64,000 nucleotides of DNA. Origin: Anaerotignum neopropionicum. GTDB taxonomy: Bacteria; Bacillota; Clostridia; Lachnospirales; Anaerotignaceae. Positions 17,125 to 24,917 of the stretch are shown here, piece after piece. The translations under genes and the position numbers were made by a program. The stretch spans positions 53,362 to 117,361 of the forward strand of contig NZ_LRVM01000008.1 of NCBI RefSeq assembly GCF_001571775.1, in the 5' to 3' direction. Under the pieces are notes generated by a model. That model saw only the letters and a program-made list of their open reading frames with translations, was not told where the DNA came from and ran no database searches. Numbering within the stretch: the stretch's first letter is position 1; each line of letters starts with the position of its first letter.

Positions 17125-18369
17125 ATGGCTTTTGAAGTAAAGATGCCTCAGCTGGGACTTACCATGGAAGAAGGAACAGTAACCAGATGGGTAAAACAAG
17201 AAGGCGACACAGTTAAAGCTGGTGAAATCATTTTAGAAATCACAACAGATAAATTGACAAGCGAAGTGGAAAGTGAATTTGACGGCACATTGTTGAAGAT
17301 TGTGGCTGGAGAAGGTGAAGACATTCCTGTAAAAGGTTTGTTGGCATATATTGGTGAACCTGGTGAAGCAGTTGGTGGTGCACAAGCAGCACCTGTAGCA
17401 GCACCTGTAGTAGAAGCAACACCTGTTGCAGCTGCTCCTGTAGCAGCAGTGGCTGCACCCATTGTAACAGCAAATGGCAGAATTAAAATTTCTCCTTTGG
17501 CAAGAAAAACAGCAGCAAAAATGGGTGTGGATTATTCAAGCGTAAAGGGTTCAGGCCCCGCAGGTCGTATCGTTCAAAAAGACATTTTGGCAGCAGCTCA
17601 GAATGCACCTGTAGCAGCACCTGTTGTAGCTGCTCCTGTGGCAGCACCTGCACCTGTAACAGCATCCGGCGCTATCGATTTGATGGATGGTGACGAAGTT
17701 GTAAAATTGGCGGGCATGAGAAAAGTTGTTGCAGATCGTATGGCGCAATCCCGTAGAGAAATCCCCAGCGTAACACAGAACGTAAAGATTGATGTTACAA
17801 ACTTAATGAAATTCCGCAAGCAGGTAAATGAAGACCTTGGCGTAAAATATTCCGTAAACGACTTCATTTTGAAGGCAGTTGCAAAGGCGTTGAAAAACAA
17901 CAAGCACATCCTTGTTACGTTGGATGGTGATAAAATCATTAAGCGTGCCCATGTGAATATTGGTATGGCAGTTGCATTAGACGAAGGCTTGATCGTTCCT
18001 GTTTTGAAGGACATTGACAAAATGAGCCTGGAAGAAATTTCTGCCACAGCAAAGGATTTGGCTGAAAGAGCAAGAACAAATAAACTGAATATGGATGAAT
18101 ACAAAGGCTCTACCTTCTCCATCTCTAACTTGGGTATGTTCGGCGTAGAAACCTTTGATCCTATTGTAAATCAGCCTGATTCCGGCATCTTAGGCGTATG
18201 CGCAGTGCAGGATGAATTGGTAATGGATGATGAGGGCAATATTTCCAAAAGACAGTTTATGCGTATTTCCTTCACCTTCGACCACAGATTGATTGATGGT
18301 GCAACAGCTGCCAAATTTGAATTGGCTATTAAAGAGCTGTTGGAAAATCCTATGAAAATTTTACTTTAA
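17125..18369 (+). CDS. acoC: Dihydrolipoamide acyltransferase E2
   Basis: E2 is the core of the complex and passes the acyl group from E1 to CoA. The 414-residue protein has an N-terminal lipoyl domain (residues 1-78) with ITTDKLTSEV holding the lipoylated Lys. A flexible Ala/Pro/Val linker follows, then a peripheral-subunit-binding domain (ISPLARKTAAKMGVD ... GSGPAGRI, about 117-155). A second Ala/Pro linker leads to the catalytic acyltransferase domain, ending with FTFDHRLIDGA, which contains the catalytic His and Asp. GGAGGGAAAATC precedes the ATG. The lipoyl domain is nearly the same as that fused to E3 downstream. Confidence 0.94.
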   Translation: MAFEVKMPQLGLTMEEGTVTRWVKQEGDTVKAGEIILEITTDKLTSEVESEFDGTLLKIVAGEGEDIPVKGLLAYIGEPGEAVGGAQAAPVAAPVVEATPVAAAPVAAVAAPIVTANGRIKISPLARKTAAKMGVDYSSVKGSGPAGRIVQKDILAAAQNAPVAAPVVAAPVAAPAPVTASGAIDLMDGDEVVKLAGMRKVVADRMAQSRREIPSVTQNVKIDVTNLMKFRKQVNEDLGVKYSVNDFILKAVAKALKNNKHILVTLDGDKIIKRAHVNIGMAVALDEGLIVPVLKDIDKMSLEEISATAKDLAERARTNKLNMDEYKGSTFSISNLGMFGVETFDPIVNQPDSGILGVCAVQDELVMDDEGNISKRQFMRISFTFDHRLIDGATAAKFELAIKELLENPMKILL

Positions 18370-18399
18370 TTTTTGATATAGTCTAGTTTTTTGCCAGAT

Positions 18400-18460
18400 T
18401 ACAAAAGATAAAACGCTGAAAAATACAAAAGATAAAATATTGAAATATACAAAAGATAAA
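18400..18460 (+). repeat. Three direct repeats with exact 24-base period
   Basis: TACAAAAGATAAA begins at 18400, 18424 and 18448, with variable A/T-rich bases filling each 24-base unit. It starts 30 bases after the E2 stop. The strict period suggests either tandem duplication or spaced sites for a DNA- or RNA-binding protein. Confidence 0.8.
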
Positions 18461-18470
18461 TGAAAAAGGG

Positions 18471-18635
18471 AAGCTCTTACAAAAGAGCAAAAGTCAGGCG
18501 GCTTTATAGATGCCCAACTCCAAAAAAATAAAAATTCTTTTATTATCCCAAACCGCTATAAAGCTTTGCCGATTGGGAAGTTCTCCTAGATAATAATTTT
18601 ATCCAAGGAGAGCTTCACTGGCTTTTGCAAAAGCC
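18471..18635 (+). ncRNA. Candidate structured leader between E2 and E3
   Basis: Several pairings occupy this stretch. GCTCTT pairs with AAGAGC (18472-18487). GGCGGCTTTATAG (18497-18509) pairs with CTATAAAGC...GCC (18556-18570). CCCAA (18513-18517) can pair with TTGGG (18573-18577), which would make a pseudoknot, while a second TCCCAA (18546-18551) competes for the same TTGGG. TCTCCT/AGGAGA with GATAA/TTATC forms a hairpin at 18582-18611, and GGCTTTTGCAAAAGCC (18620-18635) is a perfect palindrome. No known riboswitch consensus was recognised. It precedes the E3 gene by 63 bases, so a role in differential expression is possible. Confidence 0.4.
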
Positions 18636-18698
18636 CTAGTAAAGAAACAGAAAAAGAAGAGTATAGATTAAGTACCAGAAAGATTAGGAGGAATTCAA

Positions 18699-20408
18699 AT
18701 GGCAGTAGAGGTAAAAATGCCTCAGCTTGGCTTGACCATGGAAGAAGGCACCGTTTCCAAGTGGGTCAAGAAGGAAGGCGATACCGTAAAAGTTGGTGAT
18801 ATTCTTGTAGAAATCACAACAGACAAACTGACCAGTGAAGTAGCAAGTGAAGCAGAAGGAACACTGATCAAAATTGTTGCTGGCGAAGGTGAAGATGTGC
18901 CCGTTAAGGGTATTTTGGCATATATTGGACAAGCCGGAGAAGCCGTTGGAGGCGCTCCTGTAGCAGCTCCTGTAGCAGCTCCTGTAGCAGCTCCCTCACC
19001 GAAAAAAGAAGGCAAAACAACGGTGGCTATCATTGGCGGCGGCCCTGGTGGCTATGTTGCTGCAATTCGTGCCGCACAGCTGGGCGGTGAAGTTACACTT
19101 ATTGAAAAGAATAAATTGGGCGGTACTTGCTTAAATGTTGGCTGTATTCCTACAAAGGTCCTTTTGCACTCTGCAGAAGCGTTGGCCGAAGCGAAAGAAA
19201 TGGCTCAATTGGGTATCAATGTAGAAGTAAAAGGCATTGACTGGAGCAAGGTTCAGGCGAAGAAAAGCGCTGTAACCAATCAGTTGGTTAGCGGTGTAAG
19301 CGGCTTGATGAAAGCGAATAAAATTAAAGTAATTGAAGGCGTTGCCTCCTTTGCTTCCAAGGACACTCTGACTGTAACAAAGAAGGATGGCTCCAAGGAA
19401 AATTTAACCTTTGATAAAATTATTATTGCAGCCGGTTCCGTTCCTGCAGTGCCACCGATTCCGGGTGTAAAGGAAAATGCAAGCTGTGTGGATTCCACAG
19501 GCGCCCTTTCCTTCGAAGCAGTTCCCAAGAGCCTGCTTGTCATCGGCGGTGGCGTTATTGGTATCGAATTGGCGACAGCTTATTCCCGCTTTGGTACAGA
19601 AGTAACCGTAGTGGAAGCAATGAGCAAGCTTCTGCCTATGATGGATGGCGAGTTAACTGCCCAGCTTCGTAAAATGATGGAAGCAAGAGGCATTAAGATT
19701 ATGACAGATGCAAAGGTTCAGTCCGTTGAAGCTTCTGGCACAGCTACAAAGGTAAATGTAGAGGTTGGCGGTAAGGTTGAAGCCTTTACAGCAGAAAAAG
19801 TATTGGTTGCTGTTGGCAGAAGAACAGATACGGAAGCATTGAATTTGGATGCAGTTGGTATTGCCAATGACAGAGGCCGCATTTCTGTAAACGATAAAAT
19901 GGAAACAAATGTTGCAAACGTATATGCAATTGGCGATTGCTTAGGCAAGGTTATGCTTGCCCACGTGGCATCTGCTCAGGGTGAAATTGCCGCAGAAAAT
20001 GCATTGGGTGAAGATGTGCTTTATGATGGTGCAACCAATCCCTCTTGCGTATATACTGATCCTGAATTTGCAGGAGTTGGTTTGACAGAAGAAAAAGCAA
20101 AGGAATTGGGAATCGGCTTTAAGGTAGGAAAATTCCCTCTGATGGCCAATGGAAAGGCCTTGATTATGAATGGCGGCGTTGGTATGATTAAGTTCATCAT
20201 CGGCGAAGAATATAAAGAAGTATTGGGCGTTCATATTCTTGGCCCCAGAGCAACAGACTTAATTGGAGAATGTGCTTTGGCGGTTGGCATGGAGGCTACT
20301 GTAGAAGATATTATCGCAACAATTCATGCCCATCCAACTGTAACCGAAGCGGTTAGAGAAGCAGCCCTGGCAGCTGAAAAGAGAGCAATTCATATTCCCA
20401 ATAAATAA
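18699..20408 (+). CDS. lpdA: Dihydrolipoamide dehydrogenase E3 with N-terminal lipoyl domain
   Basis: E3 reoxidises dihydrolipoamide with FAD and passes electrons to NAD+. The 569-residue protein is about 100 residues longer than a plain E3 because residues 1-78 are a lipoyl domain (ITTDKLTSEV) joined by an Ala/Pro linker. FAD-binding GGGPGGYVAA follows near residue 111, then the redox disulfide motif GGTCLNVGCIPTK near residue 140, a NAD-binding GGGVIGIELA near residue 283, FAD motif YAIGDC near 408, and HAHPTVTEA with the catalytic His near the C-terminus. Acetoin-type complexes of some clostridia are known to have such a fusion. AGGAGGAATTC precedes the ATG. Confidence 0.94.
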   Translation: MAVEVKMPQLGLTMEEGTVSKWVKKEGDTVKVGDILVEITTDKLTSEVASEAEGTLIKIVAGEGEDVPVKGILAYIGQAGEAVGGAPVAAPVAAPVAAPSPKKEGKTTVAIIGGGPGGYVAAIRAAQLGGEVTLIEKNKLGGTCLNVGCIPTKVLLHSAEALAEAKEMAQLGINVEVKGIDWSKVQAKKSAVTNQLVSGVSGLMKANKIKVIEGVASFASKDTLTVTKKDGSKENLTFDKIIIAAGSVPAVPPIPGVKENASCVDSTGALSFEAVPKSLLVIGGGVIGIELATAYSRFGTEVTVVEAMSKLLPMMDGELTAQLRKMMEARGIKIMTDAKVQSVEASGTATKVNVEVGGKVEAFTAEKVLVAVGRRTDTEALNLDAVGIANDRGRISVNDKMETNVANVYAIGDCLGKVMLAHVASAQGEIAAENALGEDVLYDGATNPSCVYTDPEFAGVGLTEEKAKELGIGFKVGKFPLMANGKALIMNGGVGMIKFIIGEEYKEVLGVHILGPRATDLIGECALAVGMEATVEDIIATIHAHPTVTEAVREAALAAEKRAIHIPNK

Positions 20409-20423
20409 TTAGGAGGGACGTCA

Positions 20424-21302
20424 ATGAAGAAGGTTGGTTTTATTGGAATGGGTATCATGGGCCTTCCCATGGCTACTAATATTTTGAAGAAAAGCGGTTG
20501 CTCTGTGGTAGGTTTTGACGTGGTTGAGGCTTCCAGAATTAAATTTGCTGAGGCTGGTGGTTTTACAGTTGCAGACATTCAGGAAGTTTATGAAAATTGT
20601 GATGTGATTTTCTTGTGTTTGCCTAAAAATGAATTGGTAGAAAGTGCGGTAAAAGAGATTATTGCCCACGGTAAAAAAGGTACAATTATTATTGATTTTA
20701 GTTCAACCTTCCCCGGTGTAATCCGTAAGCTGTACCCAGAAGTAAAAGCAGCCGATATGTCGTTGATTGACTCTCCCGTGAGTGGTGGGGAAATAGGTGC
20801 AGTTGCAGGCACTTTGGTTGTAATGTGCGGTGGCGATAAGGAAGTGTTTGATGAAGTAGAAGATTTGATTGGCTGTGTTGGGAGCCGAGTAACCTACATG
20901 GGCGCTAGTGGATGTGGAGATGTGGCAAAGCTGGCCAATAATATGATTGTTGGCTGCAACTTGATTGCTGTTTCTGAAGCATATGCCTTTGCAGTAAAAG
21001 CAGGCTTAGATCCCGAAGTATTGTTCAATGCAATTAAGGATGGCTTTGCACAGAATGCAGTTATGGATGTGAAGGTGCCTAAAATTATCAGCAGAGATTT
21101 TAGTGCAAGCGCAAGAATAGCAGTGCACCAAAAAGACATGAAAAATGCTGCACAGCTTGCCAAGGATATGGATGTAGACATTCCTATGTCCGCCCTTGTT
21201 TTGCATTATATGAACAGGATGGATGAAGCCGGTTTGATTAATGAAGATCAGTGTGCCCTTGTGAAAATGTTTGAACAAGACATGGGTATAGAGGTAAAAT
21301 AA
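20424..21302 (+). CDS. NAD(P)-dependent beta-hydroxyacid dehydrogenase
   Basis: The 292-residue protein belongs to the 3-hydroxyisobutyrate/tartronate-semialdehyde reductase family. The N-terminal Rossmann loop is VGFIGMGIMGLPMA, the substrate-binding motif is DSPVSGGEIGAVAGTL near residue 116, and GDVAKLANNMIVG near residue 168 carries the catalytic Lys. Family members interconvert a 3-hydroxyacid and its semialdehyde or keto form. AGGAGGGACG precedes the ATG, 15 bases after E3, so it belongs to the same operon and probably acts on the same substrate or a derived intermediate. Exact substrate cannot be assigned. Confidence 0.88.
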   Translation: MKKVGFIGMGIMGLPMATNILKKSGCSVVGFDVVEASRIKFAEAGGFTVADIQEVYENCDVIFLCLPKNELVESAVKEIIAHGKKGTIIIDFSSTFPGVIRKLYPEVKAADMSLIDSPVSGGEIGAVAGTLVVMCGGDKEVFDEVEDLIGCVGSRVTYMGASGCGDVAKLANNMIVGCNLIAVSEAYAFAVKAGLDPEVLFNAIKDGFAQNAVMDVKVPKIISRDFSASARIAVHQKDMKNAAQLAKDMDVDIPMSALVLHYMNRMDEAGLINEDQCALVKMFEQDMGIEVK

Positions 21303-21344
21303 ATATGTAAGTGAAGGGAACGCTGAGAGCAGTCTTGTTCCTGA

Positions 21345-21404
21345 GAAAAATCCCTTTGTATTTTGAACTTCATAACCGGAGTTTATTGTCTGGAGGGATT
21401 TTTC
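21345..21404 (+). terminator. Terminator-like long-loop stem after the dehydrogenase
   Basis: GAAAAATCCCT (21345-21355) pairs with AGGGATTTTTC (21394-21404) across a 38-base loop. It lies between the hydroxyacid dehydrogenase and the PPC-domain gene and may partly separate their expression. Confidence 0.5.
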
Positions 21405-21456
21405 ATTATTATAGGATGATTTTTGTGAGAGATGAGAGTTTGAGAGGAGCGAAATT

Positions 21457-21924
21457 ATGATTTCAACTGCACAGGGTAATATCAAAAGAATCGTTGCTGC
21501 AAGAATGAGCCCCGGTGAGGATGTACTTTTGGGGCTTGAAAAAATCTGTAAGGACTACGGCATTAAAGACGGTGTTATTTTAAGCGGTATTGGCAGCTTG
21601 GATGGGGCACAGTTTTTTAATCCCGTGCCATTGAAGGAGAAAAAGGCTGGTTATGGTTATGGTGAACCTATTATTTTAAGAGGTCCTATTGAATTGGTAG
21701 GTCTGGCTGGTATGATTTGCCATGATGATAAGGGTGAAACGCTGCTTCATGTACACTATAGCTTATCAGACCAGTATGGCACAGGTCATGGCGGCCACTT
21801 GATTGAAGGCAATAAGGTGCTTATGACAGTGGATGTCATCATTGGTGAAGTGGATGGCATTGAAATGGGCAGAGGCTACGACGAGGATTTGGAAGTATTC
21901 ATTTTTGCACCCAAGCAGAAATAA
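21457..21924 (+). CDS. PPC (DUF296) domain protein
   Basis: The 155-residue protein is a single PPC domain of the kind found alone in many prokaryotes and fused to AT-hooks in plants. It shows ISGIGS-like LSGIGSLDGAQFF near residue 45, GPIELVGLAGMI, then HVHYSLSDQYGTGHGGHL with His residues placed to bind a metal ion, and ends VIIGEVDGIE. No catalytic function is established for the family; some members are proposed to bind DNA or metal. GAGAGGAGCG precedes the ATG. Position after the dehydrogenase suggests a link to the same catabolic locus. Confidence 0.82.
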   Translation: MISTAQGNIKRIVAARMSPGEDVLLGLEKICKDYGIKDGVILSGIGSLDGAQFFNPVPLKEKKAGYGYGEPIILRGPIELVGLAGMICHDDKGETLLHVHYSLSDQYGTGHGGHLIEGNKVLMTVDVIIGEVDGIEMGRGYDEDLEVFIFAPKQK

Positions 21925-21960
21925 TTAGATAAGGCTTGCTTTTTATGAGGGAAGCGTGGT

Positions 21961-22278
21961 CGAAACGTTAGAACGTAGACAAAGTCAAAACCTTGAGGGC
22001 TTTGCCCTCAAACACCCACAAGGGTTTGGGTCAGCACTTTGCGCTGCAAAGCTGTCCTACGGACAGATGGCACTTCTTTGCCATTGCAACCTTGACCCTT
22101 TAGAAACCGCATAGTTATGCGGTTTCAATAAAAATTTTTGGTCTTGCTTTTTTCAAAAAGCAAGCAGGTGGTCATCACTTTTGCCACGCAAAAGCCAGCT
22201 TCGCTGTCTGCCCTATCTTGGGCAGTGAGTGGGCGGGTCCAAGGTTTGTATTCAGTCTGGGGCGGCTTTTTAGCCGCC
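21961..22278 (+). repeat. Hairpin-array repeat, copy 2
   Basis: About nine back-to-back inverted repeats fill this gap. They are TTGAGGGC/GCCCTCAA (21993-22011), CTTTGC/GCAAAG (22037-22051), CTGTCC/GGACAG (22052-22066), ATGGCA/TGCCAT (22067-22084), GAAACCGCATA/TATGCGGTTTC (22103-22126), CTTGCTTTTT/AAAAAGCAAG (22143-22164), CTTTTGC/GCAAAAG (22178-22194), CTGCCC/GGGCAG (22208-22225) and GGCGGC/GCCGCC (22261-22278). The last pair is followed by TTATTTTA and may terminate. The part from 22140 on is close to copy 1. Positions equivalent to the GCGG hairpin of copy 1 hold a different stem that is still perfectly paired. Confidence 0.85.
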
Positions 22279-22316
22279 TTATTTTAAAAATGTCTAAATT
22301 GGTTTGGAGAACATTT

Positions 22317-23069
22317 ATGGAGCAAAAAAGCTATGCCGTATTGGTATCTAACGCTGCGGTACTTGTGGTTCATAAGGGCGTGCGGATATTATTGGACGGG
22401 TTGTATAAGGATTTGGGAAAGAACTTCACGGATTTGCCGGAATGGGCATGGAAGTTGATGAAAAAGGGAAAAGGCGAATTGGCAAATGTGGATTATTTAT
22501 TATTTTCCCATTCACATTATGACCATTACTATTCGCCGTATTTTATGGAATATATGGCAGTAAATGAGGTAAAGGGAATTTGCTTTCCTCCAATTGATGA
22601 TACAATGGGGTTAGCAGCTGCTGAAGCTGAATTTGCCCATAAGATTATAGAGCTTGATGAGAATCATGAGGCCATTTTGGAGCAGGGCATAGGGCTAAAG
22701 GTTTTTACCACAAGACATGTGGATAAAAAATATTACGATGTGCCAAATCAATGTTTTCGTTTAGACTTGGACGGTATAAAGCTTGCATTTTTATCCGATG
22801 TTGATTATTTTGAGGAGGATTTTGCGAAGCAAAAAGATTTTACCGCAGATATTGCTTTTGTAACGCCTATTTTTTATAATCATCCTAAGGGACGGAGAAT
22901 ATTGCGTGATGTTTTGAAGGTCAAAGAAACGGTGATTTATCATCTGCCATCCCCTGAGGATGATCGGTTTATGTACTATAAAATGGCGCAAAGAGATGTG
23001 GAAAAAAATGTGCAAGACGGGGAAATGGTTTTAATTTGGAATGAAAGCGGACAAAACCTCTCCTTTTAA
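22317..23069 (+). CDS. MBL-fold metallo-hydrolase
   Basis: The 250-residue protein has the metallo-beta-lactamase fold signature HSHYDH near residue 64, in the context DYLLFSHSHYDHYYS, and further His and Asp residues (RHVDKKYYD, LSDVDYFEED) that would complete a two-metal site. It resembles UlaG-like or general MBL hydrolases, but the substrate is unknown. I chose ATG 22317, preceded by TTTGGAGA; a longer in-frame start would run into the hairpin repeat. The AEC transporter gene follows 17 bases later, so they are probably co-transcribed. Confidence 0.8.
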   Translation: MEQKSYAVLVSNAAVLVVHKGVRILLDGLYKDLGKNFTDLPEWAWKLMKKGKGELANVDYLLFSHSHYDHYYSPYFMEYMAVNEVKGICFPPIDDTMGLAAAEAEFAHKIIELDENHEAILEQGIGLKVFTTRHVDKKYYDVPNQCFRLDLDGIKLAFLSDVDYFEEDFAKQKDFTADIAFVTPIFYNHPKGRRILRDVLKVKETVIYHLPSPEDDRFMYYKMAQRDVEKNVQDGEMVLIWNESGQNLSF

Positions 23070-23086
23070 ACATAGAAAGAAGGGTT

Positions 23087-24037
23087 ATGGTGGAAAATCT
23101 AATATTTGCTTTTAATGCAGTTGCGCCATCTTTTTGTATTGTAATTTTGGGCAATGTGTTAAAGCGAAGGGGTTTTTTAACAGAAGATTTCGTTACAAAA
23201 GGGAATCAACTTTGTTTTAATGTCCTATTCCCACTGCTGGTATTTTTTAATCTTTACGATGCTGTAAGTATTGATTTTACTTATATTAAAATAATTTTGT
23301 TTTGCATTGGAGTTATTTTTATTTCGGTTGGTGTATTAACTGTGAGTATTCCCAGATTTGTAAAAGATCGCCGCAAAATTGGCGTTATGATACAATGTAT
23401 ATACCGAGGTAATTTTATGCTATATGGATTGCCGTTTTCAAAAGCTTTGGGAGGGACCCAAAGCCTTACGCTGGCAACGTCAATTATGGCGGCTACATTA
23501 CCCATATTAAATATTATGGGGATATTTGTTTATGCTGCTTTTGCTGATACAGCGGAGAAACCAAGTGTAAAAAAAGCCGTTTTCAATGCATTGAAAAATC
23601 CTATTATTTGGGGTGTAATTTTAGGTTTGATTTTTTATATTTTAAAGCTGCCTATGCCCAGTTTTTTACATACGTCAGGCAATGATGTTGCCAAAATTGC
23701 AACACCTTTAGCCTTTTTATTTTTAGGTGCGCAATTTGAATTCCGTACGGCGAGAAGAAATATGAAAGAACTGGCGATAGGGTTAATTGCAAAATTAATT
23801 GTTGTGCCCACCATTTTTTTATGGCTAGCTGTTCATTTTCTTCATTTAAGTGGGGCAGAATTAATTCCCGTATTTATTTTTGTTTCAGCGCCAACGGCAA
23901 TTACTAATTATCAATTAGCAATACAGTTTGAAGCAGATTATGAATTGGCAGGAGACTATCTGATTTATTCCATGATTTTTTCTGCATTTACGTTATTCTT
24001 TTTTATTTATGTATTGCGTAATATGGGGCTGATATAG
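23087..24037 (+). CDS. AEC-family (auxin efflux carrier-like) permease
   Basis: The 316-residue protein has about ten hydrophobic segments in two five-helix halves. The opening APSFCIVILGNVLKRRGFL and the later NPIIWGVILGLIFYILKLPMP are typical of AEC permeases, which move organic acids such as malate or malonate in bacteria. AAGAAGGGTT precedes the ATG. It probably shares a transcript with the MBL-fold gene. Substrate and direction are unknown. Confidence 0.85.
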   Translation: MVENLIFAFNAVAPSFCIVILGNVLKRRGFLTEDFVTKGNQLCFNVLFPLLVFFNLYDAVSIDFTYIKIILFCIGVIFISVGVLTVSIPRFVKDRRKIGVMIQCIYRGNFMLYGLPFSKALGGTQSLTLATSIMAATLPILNIMGIFVYAAFADTAEKPSVKKAVFNALKNPIIWGVILGLIFYILKLPMPSFLHTSGNDVAKIATPLAFLFLGAQFEFRTARRNMKELAIGLIAKLIVVPTIFLWLAVHFLHLSGAELIPVFIFVSAPTAITNYQLAIQFEADYELAGDYLIYSMIFSAFTLFFFIYVLRNMGLI

Positions 24038-24306
24038 CCACAGCTTTTGTGCAAAAAGTGAATGGCATAAGGAAAGCCATAATTTTGAAGAAGCATATAT
24101 ATAAGTTTATTGTTATGACTTTTGCCATACAAATAACTATATTATGGAAATACTTAACGGTTTATTTATGGGTAAATAAATCTTTTTTGTGTATACTATT
24201 CTCAGGGACATTTTTACTACATGTTTCCGGGAATAAGCTGACGAGGAATCCCTCTTTTGCTGGTTTATTCACGGGTAGGGTTTTTACCTATTCCCGCTCC
24301 CAAATT
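24038..24306 (+). other. Gene-free stretch with paired segments
   Basis: No convincing gene is seen; reading frames here lack ribosome binding sites and family resemblance. The 3' half has pairable segments (GAATAAGC with GCTGGTTTATTC near 24229-24271, and GGTAGG with CCTAT/TCCC near 24275-24297) just ahead of a terminator. This could be a long 3' UTR of the permease gene or a small RNA. Confidence 0.3.
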
Positions 24307-24333
24307 CAACTGCCGAAGGGCAGTTGTTTTTTT
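24307..24333 (+). terminator. Intrinsic terminator
   Basis: CAACTGCC pairs with GGCAGTTG around a short GAA-type loop, followed by seven T. It ends the MBL/AEC transcript or a small RNA upstream. Confidence 0.88.
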
Positions 24334-24432
24334 GCTTCCAAGGGGTAAGATTTTGAAAAGTAAGTTGACGCAAGAAGACGGTGAAAAAGCTTGTTTAATT
24401 TGCAGGTTTATGGTTATGGAAATGGTTATTAC

Positions 24433-24474
24433 AAAAAAGCCCTTCTTTATCATAGGGTATATAATAAAGAAGGG
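24433..24474 (-). terminator. Intrinsic terminator of the glyoxalase unit
   Basis: Read on the minus strand, CCCTTCTTTAT pairs with ATAAAGAAGGG and is followed by GC and six T. It lies 50 bases beyond the end of the glyoxalase gene. Confidence 0.85.
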
Positions 24475-24523
24475 GGAACATGTTTTTTTCAAAGAGTAAC
24501 TTTAGAATCGCAATTATTTATTA

Positions 24524-24889
24524 TTATCGTTTTGGGATGATCTCTAGCCAGTAATTATCTGGGTCATTAATAAAATAAATTCCCATTGCCGGGTTTTCAA
24601 AACAAATGCAGCCCATTTTTTTGTGTTTTTCATATGCGGCATCATAATCCTCTGCTTTAAATGCAAGATGGAATTCGTTTTCGCCCAAATTGTATGGTTC
24701 GGAGCGATCCTGTAACCAGGTCAATTCTAGTCTAAAATCGGTTACGCCATCACCCAAAAATACCAATTTCCAACTGCCGTCAGGGGCTTCTATCCTGCGA
24801 ACCTCTTTTAAGCCAAGGGCTTCCTCATAGAATTTTATGCTTTTTTCCAAATTTACAATATTAAAATTGTAGTGGTTGAATGTGAACAT
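24524..24889 (-). CDS. gloA: Glyoxalase I-like VOC-family protein
   Basis: The 121-residue protein has two beta-alpha-beta-beta-beta modules of the vicinal-oxygen-chelate fold. Its opening HYNFNIVNLEKSIKFYEEALG, the middle RLELTW and EFHLAFK, and the end DPDNYWLEII place His, Glu, His and Glu as in bacterial lactoylglutathione lyase. Bacterial glyoxalase I is often Ni2+-dependent. The start at 24889 has GGAGGCAGC on the minus strand; a longer frame would overlap the upstream gene in His-codon-rich sequence. It lies 28 bases after the His-tail gene, so it is co-transcribed with it. The thiol cofactor used is unknown. Confidence 0.82.
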   Translation of the reverse strand: MFTFNHYNFNIVNLEKSIKFYEEALGLKEVRRIEAPDGSWKLVFLGDGVTDFRLELTWLQDRSEPYNLGENEFHLAFKAEDYDAAYEKHKKMGCICFENPAMGIYFINDPDNYWLEIIPKR

Positions 24890-24917
24890 ATGCTGCCTCC
24901 TTTTTTTATGTGGTATA

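Noticed and set aside
18400..18635. CRISPR array, T-box or known riboswitch
   Set aside because: Only three short repeats at 24-base period without spacers of uniform kind, and no conserved T-box or riboswitch blocks were seen.
24049..24499. Two overlapping frames of 99 and 80 codons after the AEC permease
   Set aside because: They run through terminator hairpins of both strands and lack ribosome sites and recognisable sequence.
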